Shown here: positions 8,056 to 14,668 of the stretch, in pieces
Layout: every line of letters begins with the position of its first letter
Position numbering within the stretch: the stretch's first letter is position 1
NCBI RefSeq assembly: GCF_000783395.1
Contig: NZ_JSFK01000048.1
Coordinates: 1-42,607 of the forward strand
From: Pseudomonas chlororaphis
Lineage (GTDB): Bacteria > Pseudomonadota > Gammaproteobacteria > Pseudomonadales > Pseudomonadaceae
Length of the DNA stretch: 42,607 nucleotides
Direction of reading: 5' to 3'
The notes under the pieces: model-generated
Database searches by the model: none
The model's input: the letters and a program-made list of their open reading frames with translations, nothing else
Told to the model about the DNA's origin: nothing
Made by a program: the position numbers and the translations under genes

Positions 8056-9059
8056 TTTATGGACACCTGGCCGTCTGCCCCGTTAGGGGCTGTGCTACCC
8101 CCGCGCCCGCCACCACCATGGCCCGGTTTTCGTGGGGTTTGGTTATCGGTCCAGGCTGGCATTGAGACGCCGCCACCTCCGGCGCCGCCGGTATAACCGG
8201 AGGTGCCTTCAACGCTTATCGCCAAGCCTCCTTGGCCTATCGTGCCGTTCTCATCGCCGCCTACACCTTGTCCGCCTTGCGGGGCTTTGCCATTGATCGT
8301 GCCGCCTTCACCGCCTGATGCCCATACGACGGTTGCGAAGGATGATGTGCCGCCGTTGCCGCCATTCTTTCCGTCCACTTGGGCGCCCTTGCCACCCACG
8401 CCGACGGTGATGGTTACCGATCTGATGCCTTTGAGGTTGACCAGCTTTTTGGCGTAACCACCCCCCGAGCCGCCGGAGGCGCCCGGCTCTGTGGTTAAGC
8501 GAGCACCACCCCCGCCTGCGGCGATGACTTCCACCCAGGCTTTGTGAACGCCAGAGGGGACCTCCCACGCGTACACGCCCGCCAGCGAATAGACCTTTAC
8601 GCCGCGTAGGGGCAGCATCGCCGCCAAGGTTGCGGGGGTAACGATGGCGTCCTCATCGGTGCCAGCCCTGACCATCGTGGGGGTGGCCAGGTGGGCGATG
8701 CCCCGGGTGTGTTCGGTTGCCTGGACGATTCGGGATCTAATCGCCTGGAGCACCCGCAGCGCGTTCATTGGTTTGTTGGTGTCGGCGCCTTGCTCGGCTT
8801 CGTATTGACTGGCGAAGGCCACGCCATAGTCCGTTAAGTGGCGGGAGGTGGATCGAATGGGGGCCAGTTGTTTGGCTTCGCCTACGGGCTCTGTTCCGTT
8901 GATGATTTCTTCGATTTTGCGTTTTAGCCAGGCGGTGCGGTCGGTGAGTTGTTTGATGGGCCGGTTGGTCACGCCTTCGGGGCCGCCGACGACGGGGTCG
9001 GAGGTTTCGATTTGGTAGACGCCGGGCGTCCATTTGCTTGATTCGGGTAAGTCGGCCAT
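8049..9059 (-). CDS. Tail fibre protein with glycine-rich receptor-binding tip
   Basis: Tail fibre of 336 aa. The N-terminal 60 residues (SSKWTPGVYQIETSDPVVGG...LTDRTAWLKRKI) are the baseplate-attachment type seen in many Pseudomonas phage fibres. A middle helical segment follows with GIAHLATPTMVRAGTDEDAI. From about residue 185 the C-terminus is rich in GG and GGG runs (GGSGGGYAKK, GGAGGGGVS, GHGGGGRGG), like the polyglycine-sandwich tips of some phage adhesins. It probably sets host range. Its start touches the gpI stop. Confidence 0.85.
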   Translation of the reverse strand: MADLPESSKWTPGVYQIETSDPVVGGPEGVTNRPIKQLTDRTAWLKRKIEEIINGTEPVGEAKQLAPIRSTSRHLTDYGVAFASQYEAEQGADTNKPMNALRVLQAIRSRIVQATEHTRGIAHLATPTMVRAGTDEDAIVTPATLAAMLPLRGVKVYSLAGVYAWEVPSGVHKAWVEVIAAGGGGARLTTEPGASGGSGGGYAKKLVNLKGIRSVTITVGVGGKGAQVDGKNGGNGGTSSFATVVWASGGEGGTINGKAPQGGQGVGGDENGTIGQGGLAISVEGTSGYTGGAGGGGVSMPAWTDNQTPRKPGHGGGGRGGSTAPNGADGQVSIKW

Positions 9060-9613
9060 TAGCTGCTTCCATGGTTGTATTGGCCGTCGTAGCGGGCTAC
9101 TGCGTTGTAGCGGATGGCGACGGTCTGGTAGTCGAGTGAGACCAGCCGGCAGCGTGCCGGGGCGACGGATAACAGCAGGCGGCGCAGGAGTACCGCCTGA
9201 TCGTTGGTGATGAGGCGTTTGAAGATGACGCGGTATAGGGGCCAGACCGGTTTACCGGTGGCTTTGGTGTCGAGCCCTGTTTCTGGACCTTCTTGGAGGA
9301 TGACTTCGCCGAAGCCCAGCAGGCGGATGACTTCTCGGATGGCCCATGGGGTGCCTTTAAATCGGTGGAGTTCGACGGCGTTTTTGATGAGGCTGCGTTT
9401 GGCCTGTTCTGATTCGGCCAGTTGCCAGGCGGCTTCGTCGAGCAGGGAGAACTGGTCGGCCAGGTGCGGCAGTAAGTGAGGCTTTGTCAGGTCAATCAGG
9501 TAGACGAGCATGGCGTTGGTGTCGAGGGCGGCCAATGACTGCTCGAGCAGTTCACACAGCAGCGAGAAGCGCTCGTCGCCGGCCAGCGCGGGTGTTAACG
9601 GGTGGTTAGCCAT
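9059..9613 (-). CDS. Baseplate/tail protein I (P2 gpI family)
   Basis: Baseplate wedge protein linking the J protein to the fibres. I choose the ATG at 9613 (MANHPLTPALAGDERF), which gives 184 aa and a short overlap with the J gene stop at 9606. Family features are LAALDTNAMLVYLIDLTKPH and HLLPHLADQFSLLDEAAWQL, the ELHRFKGTPWAIREVI motif and the C-terminal ...RYNAVARYDGQYNHG. The position between J and fibre is as in P2. Confidence 0.88.
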   Translation of the reverse strand: MANHPLTPALAGDERFSLLCELLEQSLAALDTNAMLVYLIDLTKPHLLPHLADQFSLLDEAAWQLAESEQAKRSLIKNAVELHRFKGTPWAIREVIRLLGFGEVILQEGPETGLDTKATGKPVWPLYRVIFKRLITNDQAVLLRRLLLSVAPARCRLVSLDYQTVAIRYNAVARYDGQYNHGSS

Positions 9614-10727
9614 GACTGAACCCGGCATTGCTGAGTTTGATGGCGGTGCAATTGGCCCACTCGTTGCTCTGGAGCTCGCGCAGGGTTTGCGGTTGTTTGA
9701 GTTCGGCGCGGTAGACCCCGGCGACTTGCAGTAAGGCGGTGAGTTGTTCGGGTACCACGTCGCGGCCCAGACCGGCCCTGCGTTCTGCGGCATACGCTTC
9801 AGCGGCGGCCTGGATTAGCGGCATGACGGTCTTGGGGTCTGCGGTCTCGTAGAAGGTGATGCTTGCTCGAATTTGATATTGGACTTCGAGGGGGGCGTTG
9901 GCGCTGACGGTGTCGCACAGCGGGCGCAGTTTTTCGCCGCTGACCTGGTCTTCTATTTGCTCCAGTAATTCGTCGGTGGGCAGGCCTGTGTCGGTGAGTG
10001 GGTACAACGCGACGTGGCCGTCCGGTTCGCCTTCGTCGGGGCCGTGGACGGCGACGTCGAGGATGGATTGGTGCAGGGCCAGGGCGTGATAACGGTACGC
10101 GGCGCGGCTGCCGGCGTTGCTGAAGGCTTCGGGGGCCAAGATGATGCGTTCGCGGTAGCGGTCGTCGTTTTCGTTCTCGGCGCCGTCGGTTGTGGTGGTT
10201 GTGTTGGTGGCGGTCAGTTCTTGGGCTGGCGAGTTGCTGAGGACGCTGATTTGGCCGGTGGTCCAGCCGTTGCCCTGTTCGCCGACGGTTTGGCAGGTGG
10301 CGGTGACGGTGACTTGGGTTTGGTTGATGGGCAGGACGATGTCTCGGTCGGTGATGAAGGTCAACTTGGCGTCTTGGGTGCTGACGCGGGTGCCAGTCGG
10401 GATCAGTCGTGGCTGAACTGGAGTGTTGGGCAAGCTGAAGCGCACGGTGCAGCGGGCGGGTTTTGCGAGCAGTCGCGGGGTGGCGACGAGTTCGCCGAGG
10501 TAGTCGAGGATGGGGCCGCGGGCGAAGCGCACCAGGAGTTGTTCGCCGGCGTGCTGGATGCTCATCTGTAATCGGGAGACGGCGTAGGCGATCTGGTCGA
10601 TGTAGAGGCGTTCGATCTGGGCTGGGTACAGGGTTTTGCCGGATTTTTGTTCGTAGCGGGCGATGAGTTCGGCTTCTAGTGCGGCGGGGTCGATTTTGAT
10701 GAATTCGGGTTTAGGGAGTTCGCGCAT
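9606..10727 (-). CDS. Baseplate assembly protein J (gpJ / Mu gp47 family)
   Basis: Structural protein of the contractile-tail baseplate, 373 aa, the usual size. It has a helical N-terminus (PALEAELIARYEQKSGKTLYP-like start), the GPILDYLGELVATPRLLA segment, a beta-rich middle (VTVTATCQTVGEQGNGW), and the conserved NDDRYRERIILAPEAFSNAGS...YRYHAL block typical of baseplate J proteins. The start overlaps the end of the W gene by 17 bp. It lies in the module V-(cargo)-W-J-I. Confidence 0.93.
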   Translation of the reverse strand: MRELPKPEFIKIDPAALEAELIARYEQKSGKTLYPAQIERLYIDQIAYAVSRLQMSIQHAGEQLLVRFARGPILDYLGELVATPRLLAKPARCTVRFSLPNTPVQPRLIPTGTRVSTQDAKLTFITDRDIVLPINQTQVTVTATCQTVGEQGNGWTTGQISVLSNSPAQELTATNTTTTTDGAENENDDRYRERIILAPEAFSNAGSRAAYRYHALALHQSILDVAVHGPDEGEPDGHVALYPLTDTGLPTDELLEQIEDQVSGEKLRPLCDTVSANAPLEVQYQIRASITFYETADPKTVMPLIQAAAEAYAAERRAGLGRDVVPEQLTALLQVAGVYRAELKQPQTLRELQSNEWANCTAIKLSNAGFSHG

Positions 10728-11088
10728 AGGGGACCTCGGTGCGCTGGGGGCGCTGGCCAGTGACGCGCCATTGCACGCGGACGATGATGTGTTGGGTGTT
10801 GATCTGGATGTGGACTTGGTCGACGGCCACGCGCGGTTCCCAGCGGCGGATGGCTTCGATGGCTTCGCGCACCAGGTGTGGGGTGACGCGGTGGGTGGGC
10901 CAGTCGAGGTACAGGTGCAGGTTGCTGCCGAATTCCGGGCGGTGTGGGTCGCTGGCTTTTGGGGTGGTGAGGATGATGCGCAGGGATTGGTCGATGTCGC
11001 GCAGGCCCTCGACGATCTCGCCGGTGGTGCCGAGTGCGGGTTGCCAGTGGGCGGCGGTGATGCTGGTGTGGGGGATGGGCGTTGTCAT
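10711..11088 (-). CDS. Baseplate wedge protein W (GpW/Gp25 family)
   Basis: Lysozyme-like-fold baseplate wedge subunit (T4 gp25 / P2 gpW family), 125 aa from the ATG at 11088; an in-frame ATG at 11097 is also possible. Family cues are GLRDIDQSLRIILTTPKA, the RPEFGSNLHLYLDWP block and a closing strand region with a basic C-terminus. This is the first phage gene after the V/W cargo interruption and is preceded 32 bp upstream by one copy of the repeated dyad proposed as a late promoter element. Confidence 0.88.
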   Translation of the reverse strand: MTTPIPHTSITAAHWQPALGTTGEIVEGLRDIDQSLRIILTTPKASDPHRPEFGSNLHLYLDWPTHRVTPHLVREAIEAIRRWEPRVAVDQVHIQINTQHIIVRVQWRVTGQRPQRTEVPYARTP

Positions 11089-11120
11089 GGCGCCCATGGT
11101 GACGCGGAAGAGCGTGTGCT

Positions 11121-11140
11121 GCTTTTAACCAGATTTAAAG
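11121..11140 (-). promoter_or_regulatory. Repeated late-operon dyad, copy A
   Basis: Plus-strand sequence GCTTTTAACCAGATTTAAAG. It matches copies at 29858, 17960 and (more weakly) 37263. It lies in the gap between the cargo gene and W, 32 bp upstream of the W start. Proposed to be part of a late promoter or activator site reading leftward; this is an inference from repeated position and sequence. Confidence 0.5.
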
Positions 11141-11197
11141 ATCCGGGCCATGTCGCCGATGTGGTCTGTATCAAAAATGAAAGGACGCGTATCGATC

Positions 11198-11992
11198 ATG
11201 AGTAAATGGAAAAGAACCGCTAAACAGCTCTGCAAGGAGTTTTGGCTGCCGTTGATAGTTGCCACTGGATGGGTCGCTTACAACTGGGTGGGACAAACGT
11301 TCTCGATCAAGGAAGCTATCACTCATTTCTCTGGATCATTTTTTTTCGTCAGTTATATGACGGGGCAATTTTTTAGAGTTCGCAAACAAGCCGGAATGGA
11401 GGCTAGCGTTGCCAGCTTGCAACAACGTTTGGAAAAAATGATTAATGACTTCCAAGAGAAATCACTATGGACAATCAATCACATCACCGGCGGCGATAGC
11501 TACTGTTACGCAGAGCCTCAGCTCTCTCGGCAATCTTACTTGGGTATTCGGTGGGACGTTAAAAACAGTGGTGCCTTCCCGATGTATAACGTAACTGCCA
11601 AAATCGATGACCTCGACTCGCGTATTTACTTACCCTCCGGACAGCTTTTTACGCGGTCAGAGGTTATGACCCTAGGTGACATTCCTTGTGATGCAACGCG
11701 TTTTTTTGATTGGCACCACTTTGGTGGTGAGGATATGCAGCACTTCACAATCACGCTTGATTCTCGCAACGGCAGAATCATTCAGGATATCAGGATCAAA
11801 CTGATTGACGGAAAGCGGAGCGTGGCCCTCCGACTAACGAAGGACGGTGAAATTCCGACCGTGCTCAAAGAGGTCATTCCAGAAAATTTTCCGCGAGACG
11901 TGAGCGGGAATTTTGATTGGAGCGAACCGGAACCTAGGTCTCTCCCCTTTACTGGTTGGGTGCCACCTTTTGATCACCAATCAAAGTCCTAG
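11198..11992 (+). CDS. Two-helix membrane protein, cargo, function unknown
   Basis: On the strand opposite to the tail genes and visibly AT-richer, inserted between V and W. From the ATG at 11198 it is 264 aa. There is a basic start, a first hydrophobic helix (FWLPLIVATGWVAYNWVG), a second (FSGSFFFVSYMTGQFF), a short coiled coil near 65-85 (ASLQQRLEKMINDFQEK) and a soluble, beta-rich C-terminal domain of about 150 residues. I do not recognise the family. Its 3' end overlaps the 3' end of gpV by 44 bp, antisense. Lysogenic expression and a role in superinfection exclusion are possible but unproven. An earlier ATG at 11177 is an alternative start. Confidence 0.75.
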   Translation: MSKWKRTAKQLCKEFWLPLIVATGWVAYNWVGQTFSIKEAITHFSGSFFFVSYMTGQFFRVRKQAGMEASVASLQQRLEKMINDFQEKSLWTINHITGGDSYCYAEPQLSRQSYLGIRWDVKNSGAFPMYNVTAKIDDLDSRIYLPSGQLFTRSEVMTLGDIPCDATRFFDWHHFGGEDMQHFTITLDSRNGRIIQDIRIKLIDGKRSVALRLTKDGEIPTVLKEVIPENFPRDVSGNFDWSEPEPRSLPFTGWVPPFDHQSKS

Positions 11993-12473
11993 CGTTAACA
12001 TAACCTATCACCTGCAGGTTGCCATTCACGGTGACCTGCGGGCATTCCAGCACCGCTGAGCCCGCTTTTAAAGCTAGTAGCCCACCTGCTTCAACAGTCA
12101 CCCCTTGGGCACATCTCAGTATTACTTCCCCTACACATTCCAGAGTCATCACTCCGGCCGCCCGGTCATAGGTCGCCACCGTCCCATCGCTATACCGCAC
12201 ATAGTCCGTGTCCTCATCCACCACCGGTGGTGGCTCTGCTGTCGAATAAATCCCGCCCAAATAAACCCCGCTCACGCCGTCCGCATCCAGCAGCACCGCC
12301 ACCTGTTCGCCCAGTTCGGGCATGAGTGGGCGGCGTTGGGTGCCTTGGGTGTTGCGTTGGGGGATGTTGAGCCAGTGGGTCTGGAGGCCGTCGCGGTCGT
12401 CTAGGCGGACGCGTAGGCGGCAGGTTTTGTGGTCCAGGGCGGTGACTTCGCCGTATTCGAGTTGGGTGGGCAT
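11949..12473 (-). CDS. Baseplate spike protein V (gpV / Mu gp45 family)
   Basis: Central tail spike that punctures the outer membrane. It has 174 aa: an N-terminal OB fold (YGEVTALDHKTCRLRVRLDD...LNIPQRNTQG), the PELGEQVAVLLD and GVYLGGIYS motifs, then a C-terminal beta-helix-like run (TLECVGEVILRCAQGVTVEAGGL). Size and order after D agree with P2 V. The last 44 bp overlap the convergent cargo gene, so the cargo insertion point is very close to the V stop codon. Confidence 0.9.
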   Translation of the reverse strand: MPTQLEYGEVTALDHKTCRLRVRLDDRDGLQTHWLNIPQRNTQGTQRRPLMPELGEQVAVLLDADGVSGVYLGGIYSTAEPPPVVDEDTDYVRYSDGTVATYDRAAGVMTLECVGEVILRCAQGVTVEAGGLLALKAGSAVLECPQVTVNGNLQVIGYVNARTLIGDQKVAPNQ

Positions 12474-12515
12474 GGGATCTCTGTTTGTTCAGTGGTTGAT
12501 TGGGTGGCTGGGCTG

Positions 12516-12548
12516 GCGTCATCGCTGGCAAGCCAGCTCCCACAGGGG
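12516..12548. repeat. REP-like palindromic repeat between D and V
   Basis: Sequence around CATCGCTGGCAAGCCAGCTC followed by CCACAGG, with the imperfect stem GCTGGC-AA-GCCAGC. This is the form of the REP repeats abundant in fluorescens-group Pseudomonas intergenic DNA (recognised from memory). It fills the 85-bp gap between the D and V genes, where P2 gene order would normally leave little space. Confidence 0.75.
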
Positions 12549-12558
12549 CTGTGGGGTG

Positions 12559-13596
12559 TCAGGGGTTGGGTTGGATTTTTGAGACGTGTTGGGTGGTGGT
12601 GTAGCCGCCTTGGCGGGTGATGCGGTGGGTGGATGAGGTGATGAGGTAGTGGCCGTTGAGTTGGCCGGTGGCGTTGAGGGTGATGGTGTTGCCGCTGGTG
12701 AGGTGGGGTTGGCCTGTTGTGGTCCATTGGCCGGTGGTGCGTTGGCGGTTGGCTTGGGCGAGTTGGGCTTTGGCTTTGGCGTGGGTTTGTGCGGTGGAGG
12801 TGGTGCGTTGGCGGTTTTTTTGGGTGTCGGCGCTGGTGGTGGTTTGGCTGTGGCTGCTGGGGACGGCGACGGTTTGGTGGTTGATGAGTGTGTAGGTGAT
12901 GAGTTGTTTTTTGGCGGGGTCTTTGTGTTGGATCTGGATGGCTTTGGGGAGGGTTTTGATTTGGTCGCGCAGGTGGATGTTGGCCAGGTCTTTGAGGTGG
13001 TGGGTGGCGACGGGTTGGGCGTTGACCATGTGTTGGATGGCGTGGAAGACGAGTTGCTGGCCGGTGATTTTGAAGGCGTAGTCGTAGGCGTTGGCGAGGT
13101 CGCGCAGGAAGGTCAGGTCGGTGTCTTGTTGGGTCAGGCGGTCGAGTGGGATGGGTTCGATGTGGCCGACCAGGGTGAGGCCTTGGCGGGTGGCGATTTG
13201 TTGGGCGATGGCGGCCAGGGTGAGGTGTTCGTAGGCGCGGTGTTCGAGGGTGCGCAGTGGGCTGTTGATGCCGGTGGCCAGGGCGTGGATGGTGACGGTC
13301 GAGGGTGGGCCGTTGAGTTCGACTTCGTCGATTTCGAGGCGGCCGAGGGTGCGCATGGGGGTGCCTTCCCAGCCGATGGCCACGGTCAGGGTGTCGCCGT
13401 GGCCGGGGTACCAGGTACTGCGCCAGTGGCCTTGGGTGTCTTCGAGTTCGACTTCGAGGCTGTCGGCCTGGCCGGTCAGGTGGTCGGTGTAGGTCAGTGA
13501 CAGCAGGTGCTGACTGACGTCGCGGGTGATGTTGTGCTGTTGGTAGGTAAGCACATAGCGGGCTTGCGGGGCGTGTTGTTGGGTTAGCGCATCCAT
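12559..13596 (-). CDS. Late control / tail protein D (P2 gpD family)
   Basis: Baseplate hub protein; in P2 gpD connects tube and spike. I place the start at the ATG at 13596 (MDALTQQHAPQARYVL), giving 345 aa and a 13-bp overlap with X. Family signs are VSQHLLSLTYTDHLTGQADS, the LEVELEDTQGHW block with HGDTLTVAIGWEG, LAAIAQQIATRQGLTLVG, and DTDLTFLRDLANAYDYAFK. Downstream of residue 230 the protein is dominated by T, Q, H and A, which reflects an extreme A/C bias of the coding strand. An upstream in-frame extension to 13971 lies over X and U and is rejected. Confidence 0.9.
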   Translation of the reverse strand: MDALTQQHAPQARYVLTYQQHNITRDVSQHLLSLTYTDHLTGQADSLEVELEDTQGHWRSTWYPGHGDTLTVAIGWEGTPMRTLGRLEIDEVELNGPPSTVTIHALATGINSPLRTLEHRAYEHLTLAAIAQQIATRQGLTLVGHIEPIPLDRLTQQDTDLTFLRDLANAYDYAFKITGQQLVFHAIQHMVNAQPVATHHLKDLANIHLRDQIKTLPKAIQIQHKDPAKKQLITYTLINHQTVAVPSSHSQTTTSADTQKNRQRTTSTAQTHAKAKAQLAQANRQRTTGQWTTTGQPHLTSGNTITLNATGQLNGHYLITSSTHRITRQGGYTTTQHVSKIQPNP

Positions 13597-13790
13597 GGCG
13601 GAACGTCCTGTGCGGTGGGCCGAGCGGCGAGTAGCGGAATGGCCAAGGTCAGCCCCGAGGGCAGCGTGGCATTGAGGGGCACGTTGGGGTTGGCGTCGGC
13701 GATGGGGCCGTAGCGATGGGCGTCGCCGTAATAGCGCCAGGCCAATTGGTCCCAGCGCTCGCCTTCGGTGGTGTGGTGCGGAATGAACAT
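13584..13790 (-). CDS. Tail protein X (P2 gpX, LysM-like)
   Basis: Small 68-aa protein starting MFIPHHTTEGERWDQLAWRY followed by YGDAHRYGPIADANP, the short LysM-like fold of P2 X proteins. It overlaps U by one base at the start and D by 13 bp at the end. The order U-X-D is conserved in P2-like tails, where X helps tail completion. Confidence 0.9.
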   Translation of the reverse strand: MFIPHHTTEGERWDQLAWRYYGDAHRYGPIADANPNVPLNATLPSGLTLAIPLLAARPTAQDVPPWMR

Positions 13791-14668
13791 CAGATTCTCC
13801 GGGTGAGGACGTCGGCCGCCAGCCCGGCCAGCCGCTCGTTGGCGCTGTCGAGTACGGTGATGGCCTGGTCGAGGGTGGCGTGTGAGGCGCTGAGGCGATC
13901 GATAATGTTGGCCAGGTCGACGGGGTTGAGACTGGCGCGTGCGCCGATGACACTGCCGAGGACGTCTTCACCTAAACGGGACAAGTCGGCGCCGTCACGC
14001 AGCAGGCCGGCGGCGGTGACGAAGCCTTGCAGCGGTTCGAGGGCGCGGGCCGTGACGCCGAGCAAGTGCGGGACCTGGCCGAGGATGATCGAGGGGTTGC
14101 CGCTTTGCGCGGCGTCGTAAAGTTGTTTGCCCGCGCGCAAGACGTTGCCGGCCGTTCGGGCGTGGCTGAGCACGCGTTGGGCGGTGCTGGGCGTTGACGC
14201 CTGGCGGGAGATCACCCCCGGTGAGCCGAGAGCCGTTGCCGGGTCGTCGACGGTGGGATCGAGCAATCCGGGGTGATGGGGTTTGCGGACGAAGGCGCCG
14301 GTGTATTCGCGCAGGCTGAGTTGCACGGTGGCGGCCATCAGTTGGCCGAGGGCAGTGGCACGGCGAACGGTGTTGCTCAGGTGGGTGATGACGTAAGGTC
14401 CGAGGTATTCGCCGTTGCCCATGACAAAGGCCAGTGGTTGATGCTGACTTTTGGCCACGCGCAGTGCGCGCAAGCGTTGCTCTGGGTCACCCAACAGCGG
14501 GTGCAATTCAACGCTGAGGTGACATTCGTCGAGCCCTTCGCCGACCCACTCCAACAAGGGCTTGCCCTGAATGCGCGGGTGCTCAGCCCAATCGGCAGCG
14601 CCGCTGTGTTCAATGGCACTGATACCGCCGGCGACGGTGAACTCAATGTTGCCCAAGATGGCGAACAT
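13790..14668 (-). CDS. Tail protein U (P2 GpU family), long form
   Basis: The N-terminal 130 residues match the GpU tail protein pattern: MFAILGNIEF...EHPRIQGKPLLEWVGEGLDE, then SVELHPLLGDPEQRLRALR and NGEYLGPYVITHL. The remaining 150 residues are alpha-helical, Ala/Leu-rich and of unknown role, so the protein (292 aa) is about twice the length of P2 U. Some long homologues are annotated as DNA circularisation-like tail proteins. It overlaps the tape measure stop by one base and is followed by X. Confidence 0.87.
   Translation of the reverse strand: MFAILGNIEFTVAGGISAIEHSGAADWAEHPRIQGKPLLEWVGEGLDECHLSVELHPLLGDPEQRLRALRVAKSQHQPLAFVMGNGEYLGPYVITHLSNTVRRATALGQLMAATVQLSLREYTGAFVRKPHHPGLLDPTVDDPATALGSPGVISRQASTPSTAQRVLSHARTAGNVLRAGKQLYDAAQSGNPSIILGQVPHLLGVTARALEPLQGFVTAAGLLRDGADLSRLGEDVLGSVIGARASLNPVDLANIIDRLSASHATLDQAITVLDSANERLAGLAADVLTRRI

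Noticed and set aside
12649..13500. Long + strand frame (283 codons) opposite the D gene, rich in Gly and Val
   Set aside because: Shadow of the biased D gene; no start signal, low-complexity product, and the minus-strand D protein has clear family motifs.
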